A DNA stretch of 64,000 bases, taken from Halobacterium zhouii (lineage in GTDB: Archaea > Halobacteriota > Halobacteria > Halobacteriales > Halobacteriaceae). Every line of letters begins with the position of its first letter. Position 1 is the stretch's first letter. Shown piece after piece: positions 36,692-45,070 of the stretch. Under the pieces are notes generated by a model. It was not told where the DNA came from, searched no databases, and saw nothing but the letters and a program-made list of their open reading frames with translations. Made by a program: the position numbers and the translations under genes. The DNA is taken from assembly GCF_021249405.1 (NCBI RefSeq), contig NZ_CP089595.1:57105-121104 (forward strand), read 5' to 3'.

Positions 36692-37924
36692 ATGACGCCC
36701 GACTCTTCACCCAGTTCTGTCGACGACCCACTCTTTGAATCGGGGCATCGTATCTTCGCGAACAAGGATCTCCTGAAAATCGGCCACGTTCCGGAGGCTG
36801 ACCGAATCGTCGGTCGCGACGAGGAAATCTCGAAGCTCGCGAAACGTCTCAATGGTGCTGTCCACGGGTACTCTCCGGAAAACGTGATGATCTACGGGAA
36901 AACTGGGACCGGTAAATCTCTCGTTTCAAAACACGTCTGTCAACGAGCTCAAAATGCCGCTCAGGATGACGTCGAGATTGGAACAGCGTATATCGACTGT
37001 GCTGAAGACAATACCGAGACCCAAGCAATCTCCTCACTTGCCGCGAAGCTGAACGATGAACCTTCGACTGGAATCACCGTCCCCCATACCGGCCTCAGTA
37101 CGTCGAAATACTACAAACTCCTCTGGAAGACGCTCGACGCTCAATTCGATTCTGTGATCATCATCCTGGATGAGATCGACTTGATGAACGACGACAGCGT
37201 GCTGATGAAGCTCTCGCGCGCTGAGGAGGCGGGGAAAATCGACTGTAGCGTCGGTGTCATCGCGATCAGCAACAAGATCCAGTACGTCGACAACGTGAAC
37301 GAGCGCGTGAAAAGCAGCTTCCAGCACAAGGAGCTGTTCTTCAAGCCATACGACGCCAACCAGCTCCGGGAGATCATGTTCAACCGCGAGGACGCCTTCC
37401 AGGACGACGTCCTTTCCGAGGACGTGATTCCGCTCTCGGCTGCCTTCGCCGCGCAGGAACACGGCGATGCTCGGAAGGCGATCGATATTCTTCGCCACGC
37501 CGGGGAGGTCGGCTACGAGGCCGGGGCAGAGCAAGTGACGGAGGACCACGTCCGCCAGGCACAGCAACACGCCGAAAAGGATCGGTTCAGAGAACTCGTG
37601 AACGGCGCACCCACGCAGGCGAAGGCGGCGTTGCTGGCGCTCACGGAACTGAGTGTCAACAGCAACGACGATGCTTTCCTCACGAGTCGGGTGTACGACC
37701 AGTACGAACGGATCTGCAACCATCTCGATATGGACATCCTCTCCGTCCGCCGGTTCCGCGACATCCTGAAAGAGCAAGCCTTCCTCGGAGTTGTCGAAAT
37801 CGAGAAGATTAACAAGGGGAGTGCCGGCGGCATCCACCTCCAGAACCGACTCATCGAGGACCCCCAGGTCGTCCGCGAAACGATCCTCGAAGACAGCCGG
37901 ATGCAGGACTGGACTCGCGAGTAG
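36692..37924 (+). CDS. orc1: Orc1/Cdc6 replication initiator
   Basis: The 410-residue AAA+ protein has Walker A G-K-T-G-T-G-K-S (69-76), Walker B I-I-I-L-D-E-I-D near 155-162, sensor region V-I-A-I-S-N-K and box VII-like R-V-K-S-S-F. A C-terminal winged helix (residues about 300-400) carries F-L-T-S-R-V-Y-D-Q-Y and L-S-V-R-R-F-R-D-I-L. It binds ORB elements and loads MCM. ORB-like repeats lie on both sides of the gene (36.1-36.65 and 37.95-38.06 kb), making this the initiator dedicated to the local origin. It is full length with all motifs intact. Confidence 0.96.
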   Translation: MTPDSSPSSVDDPLFESGHRIFANKDLLKIGHVPEADRIVGRDEEISKLAKRLNGAVHGYSPENVMIYGKTGTGKSLVSKHVCQRAQNAAQDDVEIGTAYIDCAEDNTETQAISSLAAKLNDEPSTGITVPHTGLSTSKYYKLLWKTLDAQFDSVIIILDEIDLMNDDSVLMKLSRAEEAGKIDCSVGVIAISNKIQYVDNVNERVKSSFQHKELFFKPYDANQLREIMFNREDAFQDDVLSEDVIPLSAAFAAQEHGDARKAIDILRHAGEVGYEAGAEQVTEDHVRQAQQHAEKDRFRELVNGAPTQAKAALLALTELSVNSNDDAFLTSRVYDQYERICNHLDMDILSVRRFRDILKEQAFLGVVEIEKINKGSAGGIHLQNRLIEDPQVVRETILEDSRMQDWTRE

Positions 37925-37945
37925 AAACCTCCTACTACAGAGTGG

Positions 37946-38062
37946 GTACGGACGACGGAAATCTGGGGTGTGGCGTGAGGAAACGACGGAAACGAGGGGG
38001 GTCGAAAATTACGTCGGAAACGTGGGGTTGGATCGAAACGACGGAAACCAGGGGTGGGGACC
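37946..38062 (+). repeat. Four plus-strand ORB-like repeats downstream of orc1
   Basis: Copies begin near 37951 (GACGACGGAAATCTGGGGTG), 37980 (GAAACGACGGAAACGAGGGG), 38009 (TTACGTCGGAAACGTGGGG) and 38036 (AAACGACGGAAACCAGGGG). The starts are about 29, 29 and 27 bases apart, close to whole helical turns, so the bound initiators would line up on one face. They lie between the convergent ends of orc1 and polB. Confidence 0.82.
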
Positions 38063-38063
38063 A

Positions 38064-40232
38064 CTACGACAGTTCGTTGGTAGTCCCGAATGAGCTCAAA
38101 ACAGCGTCCCTCTCACCGGAGAGCTCTCGACGAATATCGGTTCGGTCCCACCCGAGCGGTGAAAGCACACTCTCGACAGCTCTGACCAGCTGCGTCTCGT
38201 AGTACGAGGCGTCGTAGGTCTTGATCGCTTCGTGGGCGAGGGCGACACGCTCTCGTGAGGATTTCTCGTCGTCGACGACCACGTACTCGATATCCTGCCC
38301 CGGGTGGACTGCCAGGTCCTGCTCGCGGGCTCGCTTCAAGGCGGCTACGTTCTGAGTATTCTGTGAGTAGCCTTCCAGCGGCTTGGAGACACGATTCCGC
38401 TCGACGAGTCGCTCCACTGCTAAGTTGCCCGCCTGCAGTTCGTCGATTGCTCGTTCGAGACGCCCGAGCACAGCGTCCGGTGACTGCGTGGCATCGAGCC
38501 GGTCGAGACAGTCCCGCTGGACGGCCTCGATGAACGGCGGGGTTGAGCGCTGCCGGGCTTCGATCCCTCTGATCTTAAAATCGTCGTCGCCGGCGACCTT
38601 CCCAAAGTACTTCGTCAACGCGCCCGCGTCGCTCTCGCGCTGCGGCACGAACGCCACCCAGTCGTACTGAGCTTCGTGTTCGAGCCGAATCTCGACGCGT
38701 TCCGTGATCTCCGTTGCGAGCGTCTCGAGGTCCTCGCGGTCATCGTCGTCGACGTTGGGGTCTGGGGTTACCCAGATCGAGTCGACGATACCGTGGACGA
38801 CGCGCCAGCCGCCGGCTTCCAGTCGTTGTTTCGCCATCAGGAGAATCTCGCGAGCGAACGCGTTGATTGCCTCGTGGCACTCGATGCGACCGAACTTCGC
38901 GTTGCTGAACCCTTGATAGCCGAAGCAGGCGACGAGAATCCACTTCAGCGCTCCCGACCGCCCCTCGAGTTCAGCCAGGCGGTCCTCGTCGGGGTCGTCC
39001 CGTTCCTTCTCGCGACGGATGGCCGCCTTGATCTCGTCGCGAGCGTCGATGATCGGCTGTAGCACGTCGACGAGGTAGCCCCGGTCGTCGCAGATCGAGT
39101 ACCCGAGGCCGGGGACGTCGTCGCGGTCGCTGTGGCAGCTACACCGGATGACGTCCGGCGAGACGTTCCGGGTACAGATGATGTTCGGATACAACGAGGA
39201 GAAGTCGAGTTCGTGGACGTTCTCGTGGAGGCCGACCTCGGGCGCGAAGATGAAGCCGCCGCGGTCGGCGTCGTGGAGCGTCCCCATCGGCTTGTAGAAC
39301 TCGTGGCGCCAGGAGTTCCATGGCACGAGGACACCGCGGTCGTGGGCCTCGCAGATCTGGATCGCCGTGAGCACGTTCCCGATCGACGCCCACGCGAGCT
39401 CCTGGACGGGCTTTTTCGAGCGCGACACCAGGTCGAGGACGCCCTCGAGGTTCGTCTCCCCGTAGAAGAACGTGTTCGACTCGTCGATAATCGCCCGGCC
39501 GGGCACGTTGTACCGCGCCGGCGAGTGGCCGACGCGGCCGTAGCTCGAGTACGTCGACCGGCTCGCGAGCTGCTGGTAGTCGACGCCCGGCCACCGACTC
39601 AGCGAGAAGTCGTCGACGCCGGCGTCCATCGCCATCTCGTACAGGGTTGGGACGATCTCGCTGGTTGAGCAGACCAGGACATCCGGATCGTGCGCTTCGA
39701 GTGCCCCTTGGACGGCGGTCAGAATATCCGTCGGCGAGCCGGTGACGGCGTCGCCGGCGACGGACAGCTCCCCATAGACGTCGTTGCTCGTTTCGGTCAC
39801 CGGAATACTGAGCCGGAGCGTCGACAGCTCGCTCGCCGGCGTCGGATCGGCGCCGGTCTCCAGACAGTACCGAAACTCTCGCGAAAAGTCCACGTTGAAA
39901 CAGACGAGATCCCCGACTGGATGGGCCGACAGCTGACGCGCCTGCCGGGCGAGTGGAGTGACGTGATCGATGTGGGCAACGTCGACTGCGAGAACGGCCT
40001 CCTCGTCTCGTCGAAAGCCGGGGCGTCGCGCAACCATCTCGGTCGCGACGACGTCCGGGTGCTGGTCGTACACCGACTGGAGCGTCGTGAGGTCGAGGTC
40101 GGTCTCTGGGTCGCGAGCGGCGACGTAGAAGCGTGGAGTGTAGTCTTGGCGCTCCGTCGCGACGGCGCCGTCGGCGGTTGCCTCCCACTCCAGGACGCGG
40201 CCGTCGTCCAGAAAGTCGATACTGAACGGCAT
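38064..40232 (-). CDS. polB: Family B DNA polymerase, PolB2-like
   Basis: The 722-residue protein has motif A D-F-S-S-L-Y-P-N-I intact. Motif B is replaced by A-L-K-W-I-L-V-A-C-F-G-Y-Q-G, keeping the lysine and the tyrosine-glycine. Motif C reads H-G-I-V-D-S-I-W-V, so the first aspartate of D-T-D is lost while the second is kept. The exonuclease acids are not recognisable in the N-terminal third. This fits the divergent archaeal PolB2 group rather than the replicative PolB. It starts at ATG 40232 (a GTG two codons earlier overlaps the upstream stop) and is the last gene of a three-gene operon, suggesting specialised or error-prone synthesis. Confidence 0.85.
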   Translation of the reverse strand: MPFSIDFLDDGRVLEWEATADGAVATERQDYTPRFYVAARDPETDLDLTTLQSVYDQHPDVVATEMVARRPGFRRDEEAVLAVDVAHIDHVTPLARQARQLSAHPVGDLVCFNVDFSREFRYCLETGADPTPASELSTLRLSIPVTETSNDVYGELSVAGDAVTGSPTDILTAVQGALEAHDPDVLVCSTSEIVPTLYEMAMDAGVDDFSLSRWPGVDYQQLASRSTYSSYGRVGHSPARYNVPGRAIIDESNTFFYGETNLEGVLDLVSRSKKPVQELAWASIGNVLTAIQICEAHDRGVLVPWNSWRHEFYKPMGTLHDADRGGFIFAPEVGLHENVHELDFSSLYPNIICTRNVSPDVIRCSCHSDRDDVPGLGYSICDDRGYLVDVLQPIIDARDEIKAAIRREKERDDPDEDRLAELEGRSGALKWILVACFGYQGFSNAKFGRIECHEAINAFAREILLMAKQRLEAGGWRVVHGIVDSIWVTPDPNVDDDDREDLETLATEITERVEIRLEHEAQYDWVAFVPQRESDAGALTKYFGKVAGDDDFKIRGIEARQRSTPPFIEAVQRDCLDRLDATQSPDAVLGRLERAIDELQAGNLAVERLVERNRVSKPLEGYSQNTQNVAALKRAREQDLAVHPGQDIEYVVVDDEKSSRERVALAHEAIKTYDASYYETQLVRAVESVLSPLGWDRTDIRRELSGERDAVLSSFGTTNELS

Positions 40233-40234
40233 CG

Positions 40235-40540
40235 TCACGGGTTCCCGTCCGGTGGGGCACTCTCCTGGTCATCGCTTGTTGCGACCACGGCTTCGAGTTC
40301 CTCGAGGCGCTCTTCGTGATCGTCGAGGCGCCCCTCCTGTTCGAGATCGATGCTGAGCAGCGCCGGCAGCAGCGGGTTCTGGTGGTTCAACAGCCCGCTC
40401 GCGTCGGCGTGTTCGCGGGCGTACTTGAACAGCCGGTCGAAGCGCGGCTGGTCGCGACGCCGCAGTGCCCGGCGGAACTCCGCCCACCGCTCTTCGATGG
40501 CCCGGAGCGCATCCCGGTACGTCGGGTTTGTGCGCCCCAT
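40235..40540 (-). CDS. Small basic protein between RadA-like and PolB genes
   Basis: From ATG 40540, three bases after the RadA-like stop, the protein has 101 residues. It begins M-G-R-T-N-P-T-Y-R-D-A-L-R-A-I-E-E-R-W and has a very basic helix (F-R-R-A-L-R-R-R-D-Q-P-R-F-D-R-L-F), then acidic helices ending L-E-E-L-E-A. I recognise it as a recurring haloarchaeal orphan (possibly DUF8156) that accompanies PolB-type genes. The basic helix could hold DNA or bridge the polymerase to its partner. The spacing on both sides, two to three bases, shows obligate cotranscription. Confidence 0.7.
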   Translation of the reverse strand: MGRTNPTYRDALRAIEERWAEFRRALRRRDQPRFDRLFKYAREHADASGLLNHQNPLLPALLSIDLEQEGRLDDHEERLEELEAVVATSDDQESAPPDGNP

Positions 40541-40542
40541 CG

Positions 40543-41487
40543 CTATCGGCCTCCTGTCCCGGTCGCGGTCCACGCATCGAGCAAGGGGTCCGCAGTGGCC
40601 GCCACCGTCTCACCGTCAGCGGTGACGCCCGTTCCGACGCCCTCCGAGGTCGGCGTCGACGGCGCCGGCGTCATCGGTTCCACGCCGACCTGCGTGGCGC
40701 GTGCCGCGAGCAGCTGCCGCCAGTACGCGAACGTCGTCTGGTAGTACGCGCCGTCGTCGACGGGATAGATGAGCGTCTCGAAGTCTTCGCCGACGACCCG
40801 TGGCCCCATCCGGGTTTGCTCACACTCGAGGTGATGGTCGGCGACCGTCGCGACTGGCCCGGTGAATTCGTTTCGTTCGTTTCGCGTAACGAGCACCGGG
40901 ATGTCGTACCCATCGGCGTAGGTCGCCAAACGGGCGAGAGTTCGAGCCTGAAGGGTTCCCGCGTGGGTTTCGCCGAGGGTATCGTCGGCGCGGTACTGGG
41001 CGTCGACGGCCGGCGCGACGATGAGGGCGGGCGTGTGGGGCGACGTGTCCTCGTCACGACTCGGTTCCCCTCGACCGGCCGCCCCGGCGTCAGTGGTGAA
41101 CATCTGGATCGACTTGTTCACTGCCGTCGGGAGATCACAGACGGCGCCGTAGTGCTGGTAGGCGGTAAATCCGCGTGCCACGTGGATTCGGTTGAGCAAC
41201 CGTTGACTGGGCGCGATCTGAGCAAGTGTCGTCGTCGTCGCGTGACCATTTGCGTCGACCCAGAAGGCGGGTCCGTCGTGCAGGAGGAGATGGTCGAGTA
41301 CGAGCGACTGCAGGATTGGGACGCCGCGGCCTCCCTCGACGTCGAGCAGCGTGATGCCGTCGCCGAGTGACGGCAACAACATCTCGTCTGTAGCCGGATC
41401 GGCCTGGTCAGCGAGGGACCGATTGCGGTCGGCGCCCCGTGTCGGCTGGTCCACCGCCAATCGGTTCGACGTTGAGTGTTCTCCCAT
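40543..41487 (-). CDS. Degenerate RadA/RecA-like ATPase-fold protein
   Basis: The protein is 314 residues from ATG 41487; the longer frame to 41553 looks like leader. It has a RecA-fold layout: L-L-D-V-E-G-G-R-G-V-P-I-L-Q-S-L at the P-loop position without the lysine-serine/threonine pair, a strand A-F-W-V-D-A-N-G, A-L-I-V-A-P-A-V-D-A-Q-Y at the Walker B position, and I-P-V-L-V-T-R-N-E-R-N near the DNA-binding L2 region. ATP hydrolysis is therefore doubtful. Proteins of this kind beside divergent polymerases recall ImuA of bacterial mutasomes. It heads the operon with the small protein and PolB. Confidence 0.7.
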   Translation of the reverse strand: MGEHSTSNRLAVDQPTRGADRNRSLADQADPATDEMLLPSLGDGITLLDVEGGRGVPILQSLVLDHLLLHDGPAFWVDANGHATTTTLAQIAPSQRLLNRIHVARGFTAYQHYGAVCDLPTAVNKSIQMFTTDAGAAGRGEPSRDEDTSPHTPALIVAPAVDAQYRADDTLGETHAGTLQARTLARLATYADGYDIPVLVTRNERNEFTGPVATVADHHLECEQTRMGPRVVGEDFETLIYPVDDGAYYQTTFAYWRQLLAARATQVGVEPMTPAPSTPTSEGVGTGVTADGETVAATADPLLDAWTATGTGGR

Positions 41488-41717
41488 ACTCGAATAGAGG
41501 TCCACATTCCCGATAAGCCGCAGCGTGTCGCTTCCGCGTTTCAGGGAAGGCACGAGACAGATACTGACCCTGACTCAGCCGTCGAGTTTCCCGGGTCAAT
41601 CGATTGTTTCCAAGAACGTTTCCAGGATATCCATAGTACCTGCTGACGAATACTCAGTTGTAGTGGGTATTGAGAGAGGCTCTTTTTTGGTACTTATTCG
41701 GGTCCATGATCGGTGAT

Positions 41718-42611
41718 TCATTTCGAGTGATAGCAGTCGTTGGGGAGAATGGGCATGGCTCCGTAGTATTCCAGTGTTTCCCTTAGTGATTGGTACTGGG
41801 TTGAGATTAGTTCGCTCATTGCCTCCCCTGCTTTCCGGATATGCTCGTTTCGATTCCCTGCCCCAAAGTCGTACTCCGCGTGCTTCTTGTATTCGTGTAG
41901 AAGCTTTTCGACTTGGAAATTGGGGACTCTGGTGTCTGACGTTATAATCGGTGCATTCGTTACCTGAGTCCTCTCTCGCTTTTTCTCCGTGAGGGTGTAA
42001 TAGTGATATTCGCCGTCGCGCTCTACGACTCTCAGGCCATTCTCTGCTATTTCGGGGTCCATCCACAATATTTCGCCTTGGAAGTCTCCACCTGTGTATT
42101 CGGCTACGAAAACCTCTCGCAGCCAGATTGTGAGCTGTTGAGGATCGACTTCAGCCCAGTTCCGAGATATGTCTGAAAGCATTTTCTCCATCTCAGGAGA
42201 CCCCTTGACCTCGTCTACGTAGGCCCTTTTCTCCGAACGGATTTCTTGGATCTTCTCGCCTATGTTTTCAAGTAGCTGATTTAGATCGTGCGGTGCTTGC
42301 TCATCTAAATGATGTTCCAAAAAATGATCCTTCAACGTAGTCGAGACTTCATCTGGGTAGGGCCTGAAACCATAACCTGCGAGCTCAGCAACAAGTGATT
42401 CGGTACCTCCGTCGGCACCAAGCGGTGAGGAGGCCCTGTAAGATGGCAGGTTATTGAGCCAAGGTTCCAGAACTTGTTCACGAATGTCGTTCGTGTGCCG
42501 TATCCTAACCCTGGTCCGGATATCCTTTCTCAAAGTCCAGTAGGTTGCGCCTGCTATCGAGAGTGTAGCTAATATCCCGCCGATGGTGAGAACGGTTTCT
42601 AGAGACACCAT
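41718..42611 (-). CDS. Membrane-anchored hypothetical protein
   Basis: The 297-residue protein has one N-terminal membrane segment (V-L-T-I-G-G-I-L-A-T-L-S-I-A-G-A-T-Y-W) followed by a basic stretch (R-K-D-I-R-T-R-V-R-I-R) and a soluble, mostly helical body. No catalytic motif is evident. Codon use is less GC-biased than in neighbouring genes (many AAA, TTT, ATA codons), a mark of recent acquisition. It stands alone, between the repair operon and the SRAP gene on the opposite strand. Confidence 0.65.
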   Translation of the reverse strand: MVSLETVLTIGGILATLSIAGATYWTLRKDIRTRVRIRHTNDIREQVLEPWLNNLPSYRASSPLGADGGTESLVAELAGYGFRPYPDEVSTTLKDHFLEHHLDEQAPHDLNQLLENIGEKIQEIRSEKRAYVDEVKGSPEMEKMLSDISRNWAEVDPQQLTIWLREVFVAEYTGGDFQGEILWMDPEIAENGLRVVERDGEYHYYTLTEKKRERTQVTNAPIITSDTRVPNFQVEKLLHEYKKHAEYDFGAGNRNEHIRKAGEAMSELISTQYQSLRETLEYYGAMPILPNDCYHSK

Positions 42612-42771
42612 CTATGTGACTCCTGTTCTTTCCCTGGTGATTAGAAGCTTGTTCACAAAATTCAGCTCAACTGAACAGCCCTCATCATCAATTGGAACTA
42701 TATGAGGTTTGTTGCGACGACGTGATTTCTGTGCGACCACGTTGAAGATGCTTCCCTCCGAACTCCTCGGT

Positions 42772-43458
42772 ATGTGTGGCCGAAACTCGCTCTTCATCGA
42801 CCAAGCAGACCTCGAGGCCCGCTTCGATGCCGAGGTCGTCGCGGACGGAGGCTATACACCCCGATACAACATCGCGCCTGGCGACGACCTCCACATCGTC
42901 ACGAACGAGGCTCCAGACGAGATCGACGCCTACCACTGGGGACTGATTCCGTTCTGGGCGGATGAGCCCGAGGAGGGTATCATCAACGCTCGCTCCGAGA
43001 CTGCCGACGAGAAACGCGTCTTCGAGCGGGCGTGGGAATCACGTCCCTGCCTCGTCCCCTCGTCAGGGTTCTACGAGTGGAAATCGCCGAACGGCGGGTC
43101 GAAACAGCCCTACCGGATTTTTCGCGAGGACGACTCCGCGTTCGCGATGGCCGGGCTCTGGGACGTCTGGGAGGGTGATGACGAGAGGATCTCGTGCGTC
43201 ACGATTCTCACGACGGAGCCGAACGACCTGATGAACTCAATCCACGACCGGATGCCGGTCGTCCTCCCAAAGGACGCTGAGTCCGACTGGCTCGCCGCAG
43301 ACCCGGACACCCGCAAGGAACTGTGCCAGCCGTACCCGAAGGACGATCTGGACGCCTACGAGATTTCGACGCGAGTCAACAACCCCGGCAACGACGATCC
43401 CCAGGTCATCGAGCCACTGGACCACGAGCAATCGGGCCTCGGCGAGTTCAGTTCCTGA
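42772..43458 (+). CDS. SRAP (YedK/HMCES-type) abasic-site shield protein
   Basis: The reading starts at ATG 42772, because Met-Cys-Gly-Arg at the N-terminus is required: Cys2 forms the thiazolidine link to abasic sites in ssDNA. The 228-residue protein shows the other conserved parts: P-R-Y-N-I-A-P-G (with the substrate Asn), W-G-L-I-P-F-W-A, N-A-R-S-E-T, V-P-S-S-G-F-Y-E-W (Glu) and I-H-D-R-M-P-V-V-L (His). It protects abasic sites at replication forks and is often linked to SOS or translesion loci. Here it lies near a PolB2-like operon and two orc1 genes, consistent with a damage-tolerance cluster. Confidence 0.95.
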   Translation: MCGRNSLFIDQADLEARFDAEVVADGGYTPRYNIAPGDDLHIVTNEAPDEIDAYHWGLIPFWADEPEEGIINARSETADEKRVFERAWESRPCLVPSSGFYEWKSPNGGSKQPYRIFREDDSAFAMAGLWDVWEGDDERISCVTILTTEPNDLMNSIHDRMPVVLPKDAESDWLAADPDTRKELCQPYPKDDLDAYEISTRVNNPGNDDPQVIEPLDHEQSGLGEFSS

Positions 43459-43476
43459 TAGCTGACGGTGTCACCG

Positions 43477-44505
43477 TTACTGCATCGGCGACGCCGCCGC
43501 CGAATCGACGAGCGAGTACTCTCGGTCCCGACTCGTCCCTTCCGCCTCGAGGAGGTTGTACTGCTCCATTTTCGAGAGGTACGTGCGGATTGTCCGCTTC
43601 GTCCGCGGATCATCGACGTCCTCGGAATAGCGCTCGTGAATCTCGCTCGGCCCGACCGGGCCGTGCTCGCGAACGATGTCGTAGACAACGCGCTGGTGCG
43701 GCGTGAGCGAGTCGAGGCTCTTCTGCTTGATCTGGGCCCGAGCATCCTCGGCGGCGTCCAGGAGAATATCGTCGGTGATGCGCTCGTGGTTCTCGCGATC
43801 GGCCTTGCCGGCGGCCGTTCGGAGGATGCCGATTGCGAGGCGGGCGTCGCCGGCGGCCGCGTCGGCGATCCGGTAGAGCTGGTCGTCGGTGATGACGTCC
43901 TCGTCGAGCCCCCACTTCGCCCGCGAACTCAGAATGTCGTACAGCTGCTCGTCGTGGTACTTGTCCATCCGGACGTGCTCGCTGGAGCGCAGTCGGCTCA
44001 CGAGGCGGTCGTCGACGCGGCTGAACAGCTCCTCTTCCTTGTTCGCGATGCAGATGATCGCGAACTGCGGGAGGCTGTGGAGGTCGTAGATGACGCTGGG
44101 GTCTTCGAGCTGGTCGACCTCGTCGAGGATGACGACGGTTCGCGGGCCGTCATGCTGCTGGAGGCGATCGACGAGTTCGTCGTGGGGCGTCGACTGCCGG
44201 TGGATATCGATGGTCGCGCCGAGGTCGTCGAGGATCTGGTAGAGCGTCCGAAATCGGGTGTAGTTACGCCAGCAGTTGACGTAGATGGCCTCGACGTCGA
44301 GGACCTCTTCTCGAAGTCGTTCCGTGACGAACTTCGAGATGCACGTCTTCCCCGTTCCGCTGGGTCCGGTGACGATAGCGGTGTCGGCGGGTTCTCCGTT
44401 CGTGATGGGCTCGAGAACGCTGGAAAGGTGGTTGACTTCGGCGTCGCGATGCTCAACTTCCCGAGGGACGAACCCGGCGCGGAGAACGCGAGCATCGCGG
44501 ATCAT
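43477..44505 (-). CDS. Second Orc1/Cdc6 family AAA+ protein
   Basis: The 342-residue protein has Walker A T-G-P-S-G-T-G-K-T (46-54) and Walker B V-V-I-L-D-E-V-D, sensor I-I-C-I-A-N-K, arginine finger region D-D-R-L-V-S-R-L and a C-terminal winged helix (L-T-P-H-Q-R-V-V-Y-D-I-V, then T-K-R-T-I-R-T-Y-L). The short N-terminus and the low similarity to the orc1 at 36692 place it in a different Orc subgroup. Its upstream flank contains GGAAAC/GTTTCC repeats that could be its binding sites. It may initiate at another origin or regulate. The stop is tail to tail with the SRAP gene. Confidence 0.92.
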   Translation of the reverse strand: MIRDARVLRAGFVPREVEHRDAEVNHLSSVLEPITNGEPADTAIVTGPSGTGKTCISKFVTERLREEVLDVEAIYVNCWRNYTRFRTLYQILDDLGATIDIHRQSTPHDELVDRLQQHDGPRTVVILDEVDQLEDPSVIYDLHSLPQFAIICIANKEEELFSRVDDRLVSRLRSSEHVRMDKYHDEQLYDILSSRAKWGLDEDVITDDQLYRIADAAAGDARLAIGILRTAAGKADRENHERITDDILLDAAEDARAQIKQKSLDSLTPHQRVVYDIVREHGPVGPSEIHERYSEDVDDPRTKRTIRTYLSKMEQYNLLEAEGTSRDREYSLVDSAAASPMQ

Positions 44506-44558
44506 CGTTGCTTGATAGACTGGTTTTCTGGCTAGTACTAAAAACGTGACCGGGTTGC

Positions 44559-44664
44559 TTCCGGAAACACCCCATTTAGCTCCCTCGAACCTAACTAAAT
44601 CCTCGCGCAGTAACGCGATTCCTGTTCGTGGAAACTCAAGGTTTCCGGGATTTCCGGAATCAGG
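44559..44664. promoter_or_regulatory. Repeat-bearing upstream region of the second orc1
   Basis: TTCCGGAA (44559-44566) and GGAAAC-TCAAG-GTTTCC (44630-44646) are palindromes; the second is followed by TTTCCGGAA. GGAAAC is the core of the ORBs at 36-38 kb, but the G-tract that follows in a true ORB is missing, so origin activity is uncertain. Confidence 0.35.
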
Positions 44665-45024
44665 TCACGGGCGGGAACTTGTCACACCGGGATTTTGCCA
44701 GTCGTCGGCTTCGTGTTCACTCCAGGGGATGAGGTATACTCCGTTGTCTGCGCGACTTTGACAGTCCAGCTCATCCATCAGGTTATTCCAGCGTTCTTCG
44801 ATCGTATTGCCGGACTGCTCGAGGAGTGACTTATCGAGTTCGTCGATCAGCTGCTCTTGGAGTTTCTGGTGTCGCTCGCTTCCGTACTCGCCAAAGACAT
44901 CCTCATATCCTTCTCCTCGGAGTAGTCGAACGAGTGTCGTGATACGGAGGGCCCGGTCCTCGCTTATGTTAAACTCCTCTTCTAGTCGCATACACATCCT
45001 GCCAGCCCAATCAGATGCGCCCAT
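44665..45024 (-). CDS. Small helical hypothetical protein
   Basis: From ATG 45024 the protein has 119 residues; the longer frame overlaps the next gene. It is predicted all-helical, with M-R-L-E-E-E-F-N-I-S-E-D-R-A-L-R-I-T-T-L-V-R-L-L and L-I-D-E-L-D-K-S-L-L-E-Q-S. No motif is recognised. Base composition is lower in GC than typical here. It lies 46 bases after the coiled-coil/zinc-ribbon gene on the same strand and may share its transcript. The pair separates the second orc1 from the defence island. Confidence 0.55.
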   Translation of the reverse strand: MGASDWAGRMCMRLEEEFNISEDRALRITTLVRLLRGEGYEDVFGEYGSERHQKLQEQLIDELDKSLLEQSGNTIEERWNNLMDELDCQSRADNGVYLIPWSEHEADDWQNPGVTSSRP

Positions 45025-45070
45025 ACTCCCCTCTCTTGTCGTCAGTATAATAGATGTTCGTGGGCCCAGA

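Noticed and set aside
36079..38062. Repeats around orc1 as a CRISPR array
   Set aside because: The motif is short, varies between copies, occurs in both orientations and has irregular spacing, and no cas gene is present. ORB elements explain it better.
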